This document shows, in pieces, positions 11,725 through 23,409 of a stretch of DNA of 64,000 bases. Positions within the stretch are counted from its first letter, which is position 1, and each line of letters opens with the position of its first letter. The stretch covers positions 930,001-994,000 of the forward strand of contig NC_089395.1 of the NCBI RefSeq assembly GCF_003171515.1, read 5' to 3'. The DNA comes from Pyrenophora tritici-repentis. Taxonomy: Eukaryota > Ascomycota > Dothideomycetes > Pleosporales > Pleosporaceae. The notes below the pieces were generated by a model. That model worked only from the letters and a program-made list of their open reading frames with translations. It did not search any database and was not told the DNA's origin. A program made the position numbers and the translations under genes.

Positions 11725-13191
11725 AACTCTGAAGCAATCAGGGCAATCAGGGCTCAAGTTCCTAGCAAATCTAGTGATGATCAAGGTTAGCAGTAGACGG
11801 CGTTTAGTTGATAAGCGCCATAGGCATCACTCTGCCATGAAATCGGTGTGGTTATCATGTGTTTTTGGCCTGGTGGCCATGGTCTTCTGCCTGGCATGTG
11901 TTGGCGTTTGTGGTCCATTATGAGGTACCGGTATTCCATGCAACTTCGGAGGTTGCAAACGGACATTAGGCAAACGGATCAGGCGTTAGATGGCGGGTTG
12001 GTCACACGATATCATTAACCAGTACACGGTCTACTTCAGATGTATGCAATATTCATACAGTTATACAGCATATCTCGCAAGCGAGTCGCATTCAGTCAAG
12101 ACTACCCATATGCTCACGACTTCCTTACACAGATTATCCCTGTGTATACTCGTTATTTTTACAACCCCAGTTCCATCAGGAGCAATGCCGCGCATACTTC
12201 GGAGTTTAATTGTTCTACAAAGGGACGCGTATATGTATCTCACCCGTCGCAGCTTCCAACGTATTTATCCAGCCCCTGCCTATATCTACCGCAACTCGAA
12301 GCCCTACCGGTAACCCCACTTCTCCTCGCACAACCTCTGTCTCGAAAGCACCATATTCAAGGGTGGACTGTTAGCACACTCCAGCCCAACAATCATATAG
12401 CACGAACACATGTGCACAGGGCTAGTCTACGACCGAGATGATCGTTGATGAAGTATACGAACGCTAACAAATTCTTTTCAGTAGTTGCTGACACAAAAGG
12501 TCTAATGATCCAGCTCGCTCGCTAAAGTAAGCAAGCGTTCCCGGAGAGCCCAGCTTACAATCAACCGCTACAGTTCTGGTTCGTGCCCTCGACCAGGTCT
12601 CTCAATATATTTTATACAATTTCCGCCACGTTTGTGCTTCAGTCCAAGAACCACCTATAATTAGGCTTGCAGTCTCGTTAGCGCTTGCATTTTACCCCAG
12701 ACTTTGGAGGTTCTAGAGCAACAATACCCTGCGTTCAAGGGCTGTCGTATCGTTTGCGTCCCGGCTATGTCTACGAGCAATATCGGTGGACAGATCTCAT
12801 ATCGCGCTCGTGGCAACCATACCAGGTTCGTCGCAATGTCCGAGAGAGAGATAGGGTAGATAAAGGCAAGGTTCTCGGTTGGTAGCGAGTGGCTGAATTC
12901 TCGCCATCCGCCATAAAAACACTACCAATGAGAATGTGTTCTTTGCTGTTCGCAAGACCGGATGATTAGTGTGAAGCCATATCTATAGTGAGGTTTGTTG
13001 AACCCTTCTGGTGCCAATGTTCTAGCTCTCCTACTCCAATGATTACGTCGAGATATAAAGTCACGGTCACCCGCTCGTTGGAGGTCTATACCGAATTGCA
13101 CTTGTGTCAGCATTGAGCATCGACATCATTGCCTTGAGATACTTGATCCATCCTAACCTTACCAAGGTCTTTATATCGTTACGTCTCCAAG
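11725..13191. other. Intergenic, no gene seen
   Basis: A 133-codon frame at 12040-12441 has no ATG context, family motif or splice partner and looks like chance. No tRNA or other RNA gene recognised. Confidence 0.5.
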
Positions 13192-13845
13192 ATGAAATAC
13201 ACGTTTGCTACACTTGCCCTTGCGGCAGTAGCGGTTGCCGCTCCAACATACCAGGCGCCAGATTCATTCAGCATCAAGAACGTTGTCTCTGCTGGATCCG
13301 GCTGTCCACAAGGCAGTATCGATATCGAATGGAACGAGAACGGCACACTACCCATCTGTAAGCTCTCTTCTCCAGGTCCTACCTTGTGTCTATACTAACT
13401 ATAACCCTCAGACTTCAACAAGCAATTCACTGCTCGCGTCGGTGTTGACAAAACTGCCGACGAGTCGCGAAAGAACTGCCAAATCAACCTGGCCCTACAA
13501 TTCAGTCCAGGCTTCTCATTCGCTGTCTTCAGCGCCGACTACTCAGGTTGGGGTGATCTTGACACCGGCGTCACAGGTGTTGTGAAATCCACATACTACT
13601 TCTCTGGATCGCAGGACCAAACTTCATCAGCGCTGAGCCTCAGCGGTCCCTTCCATGGGGGATACTACAAGCAGGATAACGTTGCAGCAGCAGTCTGGTC
13701 CCCCTGCGGTGGGGATGCAATGTTCAATGTCAACAGCGAGGTTGCCTTGACGCCTTTGGCTACGCCTGCCAACGGAGTGCTTGCTTCGACGAGAGAAGCC
13801 GGGAGATTCACGTCGAATCTGTATGTTCGATGGAAGAAGTGCTAA
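13192..13845 (+). CDS. Small secreted protein, DUF4360-like
   Basis: CDS join(13192..13357,13412..13845), 199 aa. It starts MKYTFATLALAAVAVAAP, a clear signal peptide with cleavage near residue 18. The mature part opens with SGCPQGSIDIEWNENGTLPI, then KNCQINLALQFSPGFSFAVF, and ends in a Cys next to the stop (VRWKKC). This order (GSGCPQGS, CQI/L..., F.SG) is that of the DUF4360 family of secreted fungal proteins with no known reaction. The 54-nt intron has a textbook TACTAAC branch site and CAG acceptor and joins T|AC in phase. A role at the fungal surface or in host contact is inference only. No membrane segment or GPI signal follows the signal peptide. Confidence 0.75.
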
Positions 13846-14832
13846 GCTAGGCGGTGAGAGTAGATATTTGGAATTCTGTAGAAATAAAACCACTTCGCTT
13901 TGCCCGATGAGGCTGGTTCAACGTGCACCCTGCGTGTGGGGCACATGCTGACACACGTGCGCATTGCAGAACATGTAACAAATCTCCGGACGTCGACCTA
14001 TTACTCTGACCCTTTTCTTTACCATGTACTCGCCATCTTTCAAGAAGACAGATATGAAGGCCACTAGATGCATATGCCGTGTCCACCCGCTGCGCTAACG
14101 CGGTTGATACAGGGCGAGACGAGTCTCACAGGTCCACCGTGAGGGTCTTCAGGGTCAAAGGTACACGCCTTACTATTCACAAACGTCCGTGTTGCGACGA
14201 CTATTCCTCATGTCGACTCGCCAAGCGCTAGGCTGGGTATTTGCCCTATCTAGCGACGTTTACATATCTTAGTACGGAGGGTAATCCACTTCCCAGTATG
14301 CCCGAGGTTGACCGGGTGGGGCCTCACTATTAGGACGAAAAAGTCCGCACGAGGTTGATCAAACACAGAAGAGTAGCTGAGACCCCAGGTTACCGGTCCG
14401 AGATGGCAACAGATGACCGGCTCGTGGTCGCGGCACACACGTGGCAGGCCTATGGTAGCTTCCAGCCCTAGGAAACTGGGGCGAGTCAGTAGTTGGCAAG
14501 TTGCCGAGTAGGGACTTTACTAAGGGACGGGATAATACGAGGCTAGCTTGATACAAGGTGTAGTTACTCCTCAGAGCCCCGCGATCCTGCTACTCAAGTG
14601 GGGTCAAGGGTCGTAGCCAAGGATTTTGAAAGCGCCTACCATTACAAACCCACTGCCGCAGTCCACTCACAGCAAGTTTTGTTGCCGAGGATATCGAAGG
14701 AGCGTTGGGATGCCCCTGGGTGGCAACAACACCGGGTCTTTCCTCGAGACGCTTAAAGGCGCCATCGCCTGTCAGCCCGTTAGCCGACCAAACTCTAAAA
14801 CCCTACATCATCGAACTCTACAAACCGCAAAT
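13846..14832. other. Intergenic, no gene seen
   Basis: Downstream of the DUF4360-like gene and upstream of the aldehyde dehydrogenase. Short ORFs on both strands lack coding features. Confidence 0.5.
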
Positions 14833-16424
14833 ATGTCTCCAGGAAAGATTTCATCCCTCGACTTTGAAAAGTTCTACAACATTGTAGACGGCAAGCAGCG
14901 CGGATCCGACCAGATTCACCACGGTATCAACCCCTCAACCGGCCAGGAGCTTTGGGATGTGCCTATCGCCAGTGAGCAAGATCTCAACGATGCCGTCGCA
15001 GCAGCAAAGAAAGCATACCCTGCGTGGAGAGATACCCCACTTGCGAAGAGGAAGGAGGCCCTCGTCAAGATAGCCGAGTTATACCAGCAACACCACGAAG
15101 AATTTCTCACCCTACTTCGCAAGGAGAATGGAAAGCCGGTATGTAGTATTCTATCCACTTCACAGTCATCGCATACTGACGTACCAACAGAGCCAAATCG
15201 CAAACATGGAAGTCAAGGGAGCTGGCGACTACTTTTTGTACCACGCCAGCCTTGACATTCCTTCAGAGACGATCGAAGACGCCGAGAAGACCTTGTACAC
15301 AGAGTACACGCCCCTGGGTGTCTGCGGTGCCATCTGCCCATGGAACTTTCCCCTCATCCTATCTGCCGGCAAGATGGCACCCTGCCTCTTGACTGGTAAC
15401 TGCATGATTGTCAAGCCTTCCCCATTCACCCCATACACTTCTCTCAAGTTTGTTGAGCTGGCCCAGGAGATCCTCCCACCCGGTGTCCTCCAGGTAGTTG
15501 GTGGCAACAATGAGCTCGGTGTTGGAATGTGTGAGCACCCTGATAGTAAGTTCCATCAGTCTCCGTCTTCGTATGAGCAGTAACTAACAGATCTTCAGTT
15601 CACAAGATCTCCTTCACTGGATCCATCGCGACAGGAAAGAAGGTTATGGCAACATGCTCAAAGACTCTTAAGCGCGTCACTCTCGAGCTGGGTGGAAACG
15701 ACGCCTCCATCATTATGCCCGATGTCGACATCAAGAAGGTTGCACCACAAGTTGTCATGGGCGCTTTCCAGAACTCCGGCCAGGTTTGCGTAGCCACCAA
15801 GCGCATCTACATCCACGAGACTATCTACAAAGAATTCCTGGAGGAAATGACCAACTTTACTAAGAACATGAAGGTCGGAAACGCAGAAGGTAAATTTGAT
15901 GGTATCACTCAAATGACAGGCCGCTAACATTACTAGATGATACCACTATGCTTGGGCCCGTGCAAAATCAAATGCAATACGAACGCGTCAAGGGGTTCTT
16001 TGAAGACAGCAAAGCCAAGGGCTACAGATTCGCCGCCGGAGCACCAGACGTCGAGTCTGGCAAGGGATTCTTCATCCAGCCAACAATCATCGACAACCCA
16101 CCCAGCGACTCCCGCATCATCCAGGAAGAGCCATTTGGACCCATTGTGCCTACACAGCCATGGTCGGATCTTGAGGAGGTTATTGCACGCGCTAACGACA
16201 CCAACACCGGCCTTGGCGCATGTGTATGGGGCGCTGACGTAGAGAAGGCGAGCCAAGTTGCGCGACGATTAGAAGCCGGTTCAGTCTTTGTCAACTCATT
16301 TGAGAAGCCAACACCCCAGGCTATCTTTGGTGGACACAAGGAGTCTGGAATCGGTGGAGAGTGGGGCACAACGGGTCTGCTTGCGTACTGCAACGCCCGC
16401 GTCATTCACGTGTACAAGTCGTAG
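14833..16424 (+). CDS. NAD(P)-dependent aldehyde dehydrogenase
   Basis: CDS join(14833..15138,15191..15545,15599..15889,15937..16424), 479 aa, the usual length for the family. It oxidises aldehydes to carboxylic acids with NAD(P)+. Seen in order: CPWNFPLI (cofactor-domain Asn motif), FTGSIATGKKV (glycine loop), VTLELGGNDASI (general base Glu250), NSGQVCVATKRIY (catalytic Cys284), EEPFGPIVP and the C-terminal SGIGGEWG. All three introns (52, 53 and 47 nt) have good donors and in-phase acceptors. The start MSPGKISSLDFEKFYN is chosen because upstream in-frame sequence is not conserved in character. No targeting signal is seen, so it is probably cytosolic. Substrate cannot be told; an aromatic or aliphatic aldehyde is possible, and proximity to xylan/ferulate enzymes is suggestive only. 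Confidence 0.85.
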
Positions 16425-17268
16425 ATTCGCGAGTCATGATGAAACAAGAAGAAGAGCGGCCATATCTTAGTTGAAATAAGATCAGCTTACGATGCTTAAC
16501 CATCCTGACATCTGCTCATGACGCGTGATTTTCCAGGAATCCGGAACATGATGAAGCACAGAAGGCCCGGTGGCTAACAAAACGAACGTCCGTTCGCATG
16601 GTGTTCGGTCCAGAAGTAGTTGGCCTGTCATTTATCTGCGACTCGGCAGCGTCTTGGCAGACGCAAGCGCGCGCGGGTTCGAGCGTGAACACGCACTGCA
16701 TGAAGTTCCTGGCCAGCCGCTCAGCTTTGATTGTCCACAATCCACCTGGACGTGCGTAAGATAGAGTATCGCATGAACGCATAGGGTGGCTATACACGCA
16801 GGAACGTAATGGTTCTGTCAACCCGTCTCCACACCTTTTGCTTGTTTTCTTGTTTGTATGAAACAGAGCGGTAAAAGTGGGTGTTTTCCCGAGGTAGAGA
16901 CGGAATAATCAGGACCAGGGATAGTGTTTCGTTGGATTGACATGCGATGAAACAACAACTCGAAGGGTGTATCCGCCCACCACAAATTGCGACCCACCGG
17001 GCAGGGCTGTCTGCTCCCGCAATGTTACGATAGTATAAGATGGATTGGACGCCCGACTCAACTCACTTTTCTTCATCACTCATCCGTTCAGTCGTTCCTT
17101 CAGACACCTCTCGTACCATCTCTATTCTTTTCTGTCTATTACTGGGAGCTTGCTTCCTGACATTCTTTTCTTGAACATATCCATACAGAAGCTTGCTTCT
17201 CTACTTCGTCCATCTCCAACCAACCCCTTTGAACCGAACCAAACCGAACCGATTGAAACATCTCAATC
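16425..17268 (+). promoter_or_regulatory. Upstream region of the GH10 xylanase gene
   Basis: No gene. A TATAAGA box lies at 17034-17040, with a CT-rich leader of about 200 nt before the ATG. A GGCTAA at 16572-16577 matches the core bound by XlnR-type xylanase activators. One such hexamer is expected often by chance, so this is weak. Confidence 0.35.
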
Positions 17269-18537
17269 ATGCATTTCACTAGCTCCCCTCTCTACTTCGC
17301 CGTCGTTGGCTTGTCATCCTCGTCTGCTGTCCTTGCAGCTGTCCTGCCCTACGGACAATGCGGTGGCAAGACCTTCCAGGGTGAGAGCAGCTGTGCCGAG
17401 GGCTGGTCTTGTGTCAAGATGAACGATTGGTACAGCCAGTGTGTTGCTGGTGGTGGAGCCGGCCCAGTCCCTCCTATTGGCACCGGTGCCCCGGCTGCCC
17501 CTACTCCTACCTTCAACGCCACTCTGCCAATCGCCGAGCCTGCTGCGGTTGTCTCACCCACTCCTGCTGCTTCTCCCGCCAATAACTCCGCCCCCGCGCC
17601 CAACGTCGCCGGCAACGGTGCCAACGGCGCCAAGTGCAACCTCGATGCTGCCATGAAGGCCAAGGGCAAGAAGTACCTCGGTGTCGCCACTGACCAAGGT
17701 CTTCTCGGCACCGGCAAGAACGCCGACATCGTCAAGGCCAACTTCGGTTGCGTCACCCCTGAGAACAGCATGAAGTGGGATGCCACCGAAGGCACCCAGG
17801 GCCAATTCACCCTCTCCGGTGCCAACTTCCTTGTCGACTTTGCTACCAAGAACGACAAGCTTGTCCGTGGCCACACCACTGTCTGGCACTCGCAACTTCC
17901 TACCTGGGTCTCCTCTATCACCGACAAGACCAAGCTCACTGAGGTCATGGTCGCCCATATCAAGAAGATGATGACCACCTATGCCGGCAAGGTCTACGCC
18001 TGGGACGTAGTCAACGAGATCTTTGCCGAAGACGGTGGTTTCCGCTCTTCCGTCTTCTACAACGTTCTCGGTGAAGACTTCGTCGCTACCGCCTTCGCCG
18101 CTGCCAAAGCCGCCGACCCAGCCGCTAAGCTCTACATCAACGACTACAACCTCGACAGCCCCGGCTACGCAAAGACAAAGGCCATGGCTTCGCACGTCAA
18201 GAAGTGGATCGCCGCCGGTGTTCCCATCGACGGTATCGGCTCCCAGTCCCATCTTTCTGGTGTCTGGCCCATGTCTGATGTCCCTGCTGCTATGGAGCTT
18301 CTCTGCGGTTCCGCCCCTGAGTGCGCAATGACTGAGCTCGACATCAAGGGTGGAGCTTCAAGCGACTACAAGACTGCCTTTGACGCTTGCCTGAACCAGA
18401 AGAACTGTGTTGGTGTTACCGTTTGGGGTGTCAGCGACAAGAACTCGTGGATTGGCGCTGCCGCTACCCCGTTGTTGTTCGACGGTAACTTCTCGGCTAA
18501 GCCTGCTTACAACGAGCTTTGCTCCGCGCTTGCTTAG
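17269..18537 (+). CDS. Endo-1,4-beta-xylanase, CBM1-GH10
   Basis: Intronless, 422 aa, secreted. It cleaves internal beta-1,4-xylosidic bonds of xylan outside the cell. Order: signal peptide (1-~23), N-terminal CBM1 cellulose-binding module (~26-58; [15 protein letters not shown] ... WYSQC with four Cys), a Pro/Ala/Thr linker (~60-120) and a GH10 barrel (~125-422). Catalytic residues: acid/base Glu250 in WDVVNE and nucleophile Glu356 in TELDI. Other GH10 marks are [38 protein letters not shown] and [12 protein letters not shown]. The third-position C bias is strong, as in highly expressed secreted enzymes. It is convergent with the feruloyl esterase gene downstream. Confidence 0.95.
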   Translation: MHFTSSPLYFAVVGLSSSSAVLAAVLPYGQCGGKTFQGESSCAEGWSCVKMNDWYSQCVAGGGAGPVPPIGTGAPAAPTPTFNATLPIAEPAAVVSPTPAASPANNSAPAPNVAGNGANGAKCNLDAAMKAKGKKYLGVATDQGLLGTGKNADIVKANFGCVTPENSMKWDATEGTQGQFTLSGANFLVDFATKNDKLVRGHTTVWHSQLPTWVSSITDKTKLTEVMVAHIKKMMTTYAGKVYAWDVVNEIFAEDGGFRSSVFYNVLGEDFVATAFAAAKAADPAAKLYINDYNLDSPGYAKTKAMASHVKKWIAAGVPIDGIGSQSHLSGVWPMSDVPAAMELLCGSAPECAMTELDIKGGASSDYKTAFDACLNQKNCVGVTVWGVSDKNSWIGAAATPLLFDGNFSAKPAYNELCSALA

Positions 18538-19038
18538 ATGTTAGAAGTTTTTTCCGTCTAGGTGGAGAGAGACGAAGATGATTGTTCTAGAGTATATATT
18601 TTTCACTTACATATCTTTCTTGAGATGGTTAGACCGCCTCACATTTTTATTCAATTGATCCTTGAATCAAGAAGCCGGAATTGCTGCTCTTCGTGATGAT
18701 TATTTTGCATGTGATGTAGAGGCATCATTCTTGGCCTGTAAATTTGTCAGGCGGTAAGCCGGTTGTTTGCCGGAAATTTAGTTCCAAGTCTATCTGATAA
18801 GCATTATAGATACTTCCAACCCCTTTTGGCCCCTCTACACACGCACTGTAGTACGAGCGGTCATCCTTCTCTGCAGTTATCACGAAGTTAGACTATTAGG
18901 TCTACCGTTGAGATTGAAGAACTAAAGATTAGTATAGAACTCAAAAGATGACGCACAAGATACTGATTTTGCAGGATTACATATTACGTGTAATATTAAA
19001 CGACTAACTATAGTATATTCTTGTCGTCTACCACCAAT
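18538..19038. other. Intergenic between convergent GH10 and feruloyl esterase genes
   Basis: Should hold both 3' ends. AT-rich; no gene or strong hairpin noticed. Confidence 0.5.
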
Positions 19039-20739
19039 CTACTGTTGGGCCACCTCCCAAGAAACAGCCTCGTCGGTGTTCACGCACTCCCAGCTCTCGG
19101 GGAGGTTGGGGTCGCCCTCGCCCTTGTACTGGTTGCGCCTCGGGAATCTACAGTGCGCACGCTGGAGCTCGATACCAAGAGACTCGGTATCATTTACGAA
19201 CTTGGTACCCATGATATAGTCGGGAGCATTGCCTTTTTCAACCCAGTCCACCAGTGCCATGAGGATATTGTTACTGGGCTCATAGCCGTTAATCTCCCCA
19301 CCGCCTTGTCCGATGGCATGAGCACCATTACCTCCACGGCAGTGGCCAGTTCCACTGACACGGAAAAAGCGGTAGAATTTGTCCAACTCGTCACTTGTTG
19401 CGTTCATGGTAGAGCGGACGTGATTATAGTAGCGAGGGCTGTTGTCGCTCGAGATGATGGCGTCGGCTAGGCCATGCCAATGTAGCACCTTTGCGCCGCG
19501 GTCCCTCACAGCGCTAAGATCGCCCTTCCAAGACTGGATACCAAAGGGATCGAGCTTCGCAGCGTAGTCGTAGTCTTTGGGGCCTAGAGTCGCTGGATCC
19601 CAGTTGGGGTCGTTGTAAATGGCATAGCGGAACCAATCAGTTGTGTAAGGGAATGGCTGTCCATTTGCGAGGAAGGCAGCTACTTCCGTCTCAACTCCAT
19701 ATTGGATAGGCGGGTAAACCAGGTCTCCTTGATCGTTGACTAGTGGCGCGAAGAATTTCTTCACGGTCTGGACTTGCGTTGGTGTAAGGCACGCGGAAGA
19801 GTTGCTGCCTTCGGCACAAACCAGGCCTGATGGGTCGTAGTGGCACATCAAAGGATCTTCGAGGATGCCGTCTACAAGGCCATCAAGTCCATCGCATTGC
19901 TTCATCACATCGTCGTGAATAACCGACCATAATGGCAGCGGAATGAACGTTGAAGAATTCGAAGGACCGGTAATGGGGTAGAAGTGTCCACTCCAGGAAG
20001 TGAGGTTGTTGAAAGCGACAGCAGGCGCTCCAGCAATGATGCCATCAAAGTCGTCCGGAAAGTCTTGTGCGGACTTGAAACCCTGTCGTCCTCCTGTTGA
20101 GCAGCCGAGATAAAACGACTTGTCGTGTGGCTTGCCGTAAAAGTCCTGGGTGATTTGTTTTCCGACTACGACACCAGTATGTAGGCTGAAATGGTTAGAC
20201 AAGTTCCATGTGGAATCTTTAGCTACTTACGCTCTATATGCAAAGTCCTCTACGACATCGGCGTTGTTGTAGAACGGCAAACCCCCGCCTCCGTCGTGGC
20301 CATTGTTGGTTCCAACGGAGGCAAACCCGAGGCCAGCTGTGTAGCCCATGTCGTCGAAAGAGATGCAGCCATTCAGTCCACCGTTGCCAACGGAGAGAAA
20401 CCGGCCAGTCCAGTTGGTCGGAAGCCACGCCTCCATCTTGAAGCCCGATCGCGCAGAAGTCGAGACCTCGAGCACAATTCGGCACATGTCCCTTGTGATG
20501 GGGACTGATTGGGGCGGACCAGTGTTGCATGTTGGGTCGTATATGGGTACACTGAAGTTTGTGCCAGCAGGAACGAAGGAAGAACCGTTGACAACACCAC
20601 CCTCAATAACGAGATCAGAGGCGAAGTCGGCACACTTCTTGGAGAAACCAATTGGTGCTGAGCAACTTGGTCCATGAGGAGCTGCGAGCGCAGAAGACGC
20701 ACATAGCAGTGCAGTCTGTAGTGATTGTCGGAGTCTCAT
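19039..20739 (-). CDS. Feruloyl esterase / tannase family esterase (FaeB-like)
   Basis: CDS complement join(19039..20185,20231..20739), 551 aa, secreted. The tannase/FaeB family hydrolyses phenolic esters, releasing ferulic or gallic acid from plant polymers. A signal peptide is at 1-~19. The nucleophile motif GCSTGGRQG puts Ser199 next to Cys198. The partner Cys452 follows the catalytic His451 in SGTGHCRGG, giving the CS-D-HC arrangement typical of this family. WHGLADAIISSD holds the candidate catalytic Asp and the Ca-binding-type segment lies before it. The 45-nt intron (GTAAGT...TTTCAG) joins GC|C in phase. Tannase versus feruloyl esterase cannot be settled from sequence alone; convergence with a xylanase favours feruloyl esterase (inference). 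Confidence 0.88.
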
Positions 20740-21512
20740 CTTGACAGTAGATTGATGGTGAGTAGTAACAAGACTGGCTCGTCACCATGTTCTCGGATTT
20801 AGTCTTCCTTTTATTTGCACCATTTTGGCACCCCAATCATGGTCCATCGCAAGCGCGGTTAAATGAATAGTACAAACCGGGGGACCTGCCTTAGATCTCA
20901 GCGCCAAACCACGCCAAAAAGCCACCAAAAACTGGGGCACAAGCAAATGTACCGAGGCGAATACAAAAAAGTTCGTTGCTAGAGCCAGTCGAGCATCAAT
21001 TCGGCCGCACGCAACTGCCGAAAAGTCATGGTGCGCATCTGGCAAACCACTAAGATTGATGGACTCAGGAAAGCGGGGAGGAGGACCACATATGCAGGCG
21101 CCTCGCAATGACCCCGACCACTCGAGGTCGCAGTCGGGGAACGGGGGATATCATGGGGTCGGGAGTGCGTCATTTTCGGCGAAACGACCCCAATGTGTGG
21201 AGAAACGCCGCTTAGCGTGCCCATGAAAGGCGGGTCTATGGGTTCCATGCAGTTGTCGTGTGAATTGCCCTAGAGGTGCATTTGACGGACGTTAAGCTAG
21301 TTTAGGGTGGTCAAAGCGGGATAATATTTTATTCCTTAGGTATCTGCCTATGCACGTCCTTGGCTATAGTATCGCATCCGTGCTACCCTTGTTTGCCGCC
21401 TGTGTACTGTATATCGGATGTCCCTACAGCTTCGCGGGCTCATGAGACGACCATGTCTTGGACACGTCAGCCATTTGCTGCGCGTGCAGAGCTACTCGGA
21501 ACTAGACCCATT
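20740..21512. other. Intergenic: esterase promoter and epoxide hydrolase 3' end
   Basis: No gene recognised. Confidence 0.5.
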
Positions 21513-22760
21513 TCATACCTTCCAGGCCTTGCTAACAAACGCCTCAACATCTTCAAACAGCTCGTTCGGACGTTCCAAAGCCGCAAAGTGGCCACCGCGC
21601 TCGTGTTGCTTGTAAAAGACCAAATTGTGATTCTTTGCCGCAACACTCTCGAAAATCGGCCTGAATTCAAATTGGAACCAGGAAATGCCCAATGGCTTGT
21701 CAGACTTGGCTGGTTCATCTATGTTGACGACGCCACCCCTGAATAGTTCGCGGTATGTATAAATGGATCGAGTGATGCAGTTGGTAAACCAGTAAAGGGA
21801 AACATTGGTGAGAATTTCATCGATGGAGGGATCCTCGTCCGTCCATTCCAGAAACTTCTCTCCGATCCTGATTAATGTTACCACAGATGTTTCTCAGTAG
21901 GTAGCAGGGCTTTTACCATGCAAGAATTGCGAGCGGGTTGGAAGAGAGTACATTGGCGATGGTGCTCGGCCTCGAACCGTGCTCTATAGCATAGCCCATC
22001 CCAAGAGGCTCCCACGCCTGGGTCCGCGCTAATGCCTCCTTTTCCAAGTTGGATAAAGGAGTGTTCTCGTCTGGCTTGCCGGCCGTAGGGAGCATGTTCA
22101 CTAGTACGAATCTCAGCGTTACAGCATATGAGGTAGGGAGAATGTCTTACGGTGCATACCAACACAACCATCGTAAGTTGCGCTCATGACCTGTGCTACG
22201 AAACTACCAACATCTCCTCCTTGAACGAGGTACTTGTTGAAGCCAAGAGTCAACATCAGCTGGTTCAAGATGCGGCCAGTGTCCTTATTGGTCCAGTCAC
22301 TGTTGGACTGTATGGTGCTAAGAGTGAATCCGGGTAGCGAAGGTACTATGATATGGTACGGAAGATGTTTGGTTGAGTACTTCGTCTTGATCAACTGCAG
22401 CATTGGCAGGAACTCGAGGAAACTTCCAGGCCAACCATGCATGAAGAGAATGGGAACGGCATCCTTGTTTTCAGAAAAGAGAGCAGTAAAGTGCAGATGG
22501 ACAAATTCAATTTGCATCTTGTAATGCGGCACAGAGTTGATGTGCTTTTCTTGCGCCCGCCAGTCGTATTTGTTCAGCCAGTAGTCCTTGGTTTCGGACA
22601 GCCATTTGTGCGTCACACCGAAGCGGCGGTCCTCCTGTTGAGTTTCGAAAGTATCGGGTGCGAGCTTGGAGAGCTGGAGTAGTTGACGCCATTCCGAGAT
22701 TGCTTGGTCCGAGATGTTTAGCGTAAAGGGCTTGGCTGAGGCTGGAGGGGAGTACGACAT
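21513..22760 (-). CDS. Epoxide hydrolase, microsomal (EHN) type
   Basis: CDS complement join(21513..21867,21917..22100,22151..22760), 382 aa. An alpha/beta-hydrolase that opens epoxides to diols. An N-terminal EHN domain (~12-115) precedes the oxyanion motif HGWPG (109-113), the nucleophile in VQGGDVGSF (Asp183), LAWIGEKF and the catalytic His358 in ERGGHF. Two short introns (50 and 49 nt) join C|TG and TG|G in phase. I start at MSYSPPAS because the EHN domain follows directly. The frame stays open 48 codons upstream to an ATG at 22904, and that extension contains a hydrophobic stretch (LLLFSYLGYAAAKLASVA) that could be a membrane anchor as in microsomal enzymes. Physiological substrate unknown. 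Confidence 0.88.
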
Positions 22761-23409
22761 GGTTGCAACAGAGGCTAACTTAGCGGCCGCGTATCCGAGG
22801 TATGAGAAGAGGAGTAAGTCTGTGATTTGGAACTCGGAAATGGAGCTTTTTATCTGTAGCTGGAAGTACTTGAGTGGTGTTGTGACAAACGGTACCGGAA
22901 GCACCGGATGGTAGGGATCGTTATGGCCGAGCTGGTGTATGCAGGTATGTAAAGGCTATCTGAAATGTAAAGAAACTCCGCTTCATGATCATTAATCCAG
23001 TGAGCTAATTTGCAAGCTTAGACTAGACCTTTGCATATCCTGGCGCATTTGCTGCATTGATAGCATCAAGTTGACGATTGAGGGAGAAACTCGACCAGTA
23101 ATGAAAGGCGGGGCGATTATTACAATCTATAGCAAAGGACGCCATGCATAAGAGGTACCACTGGATCCCTTGATCAAAATGGTTCCTATGAGCTCGACAA
23201 GCCAGCCAAGTAGCAATATGCTGAGGCTCGAGGCGTGAGGTGGGTCGGGGGGCCATGGTGGTGGCGTCATCAGAGGGGCAGATCGGAATAGGCCCCGCGA
23301 TTTGGCAGCTGCTAGTCTAGAACTTTTCTACTGTCGACTCACAACTCACCTTTGCTACTTGGTGGGAAATCGTTAATCATACCAAGTCGTCACAACACGA
23401 ATACACAAC
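22761..23409. promoter_or_regulatory. Bidirectional promoter, epoxide hydrolase (-) / HIS4 (+)
   Basis: 650 bp between divergent starts. No perfect TGACTCA (Gcn4/CPC1) site is seen; the closest is TCGACTCA at about 23333-23340. Confidence 0.35.

Noticed and set aside
12040..12441. 133-codon ORF
   Set aside because: No coding composition, motif, splice partner or promoter; overlaps other chance frames.
19021..19470. Plus-strand ORF over the esterase gene
   Set aside because: Antisense shadow of the well-supported esterase.
22761..22904. Epoxide hydrolase start at 22904
   Set aside because: Kept only as an alternative: the EHN domain begins right after the ATG at 22760, though the upstream hydrophobic extension is not excluded.
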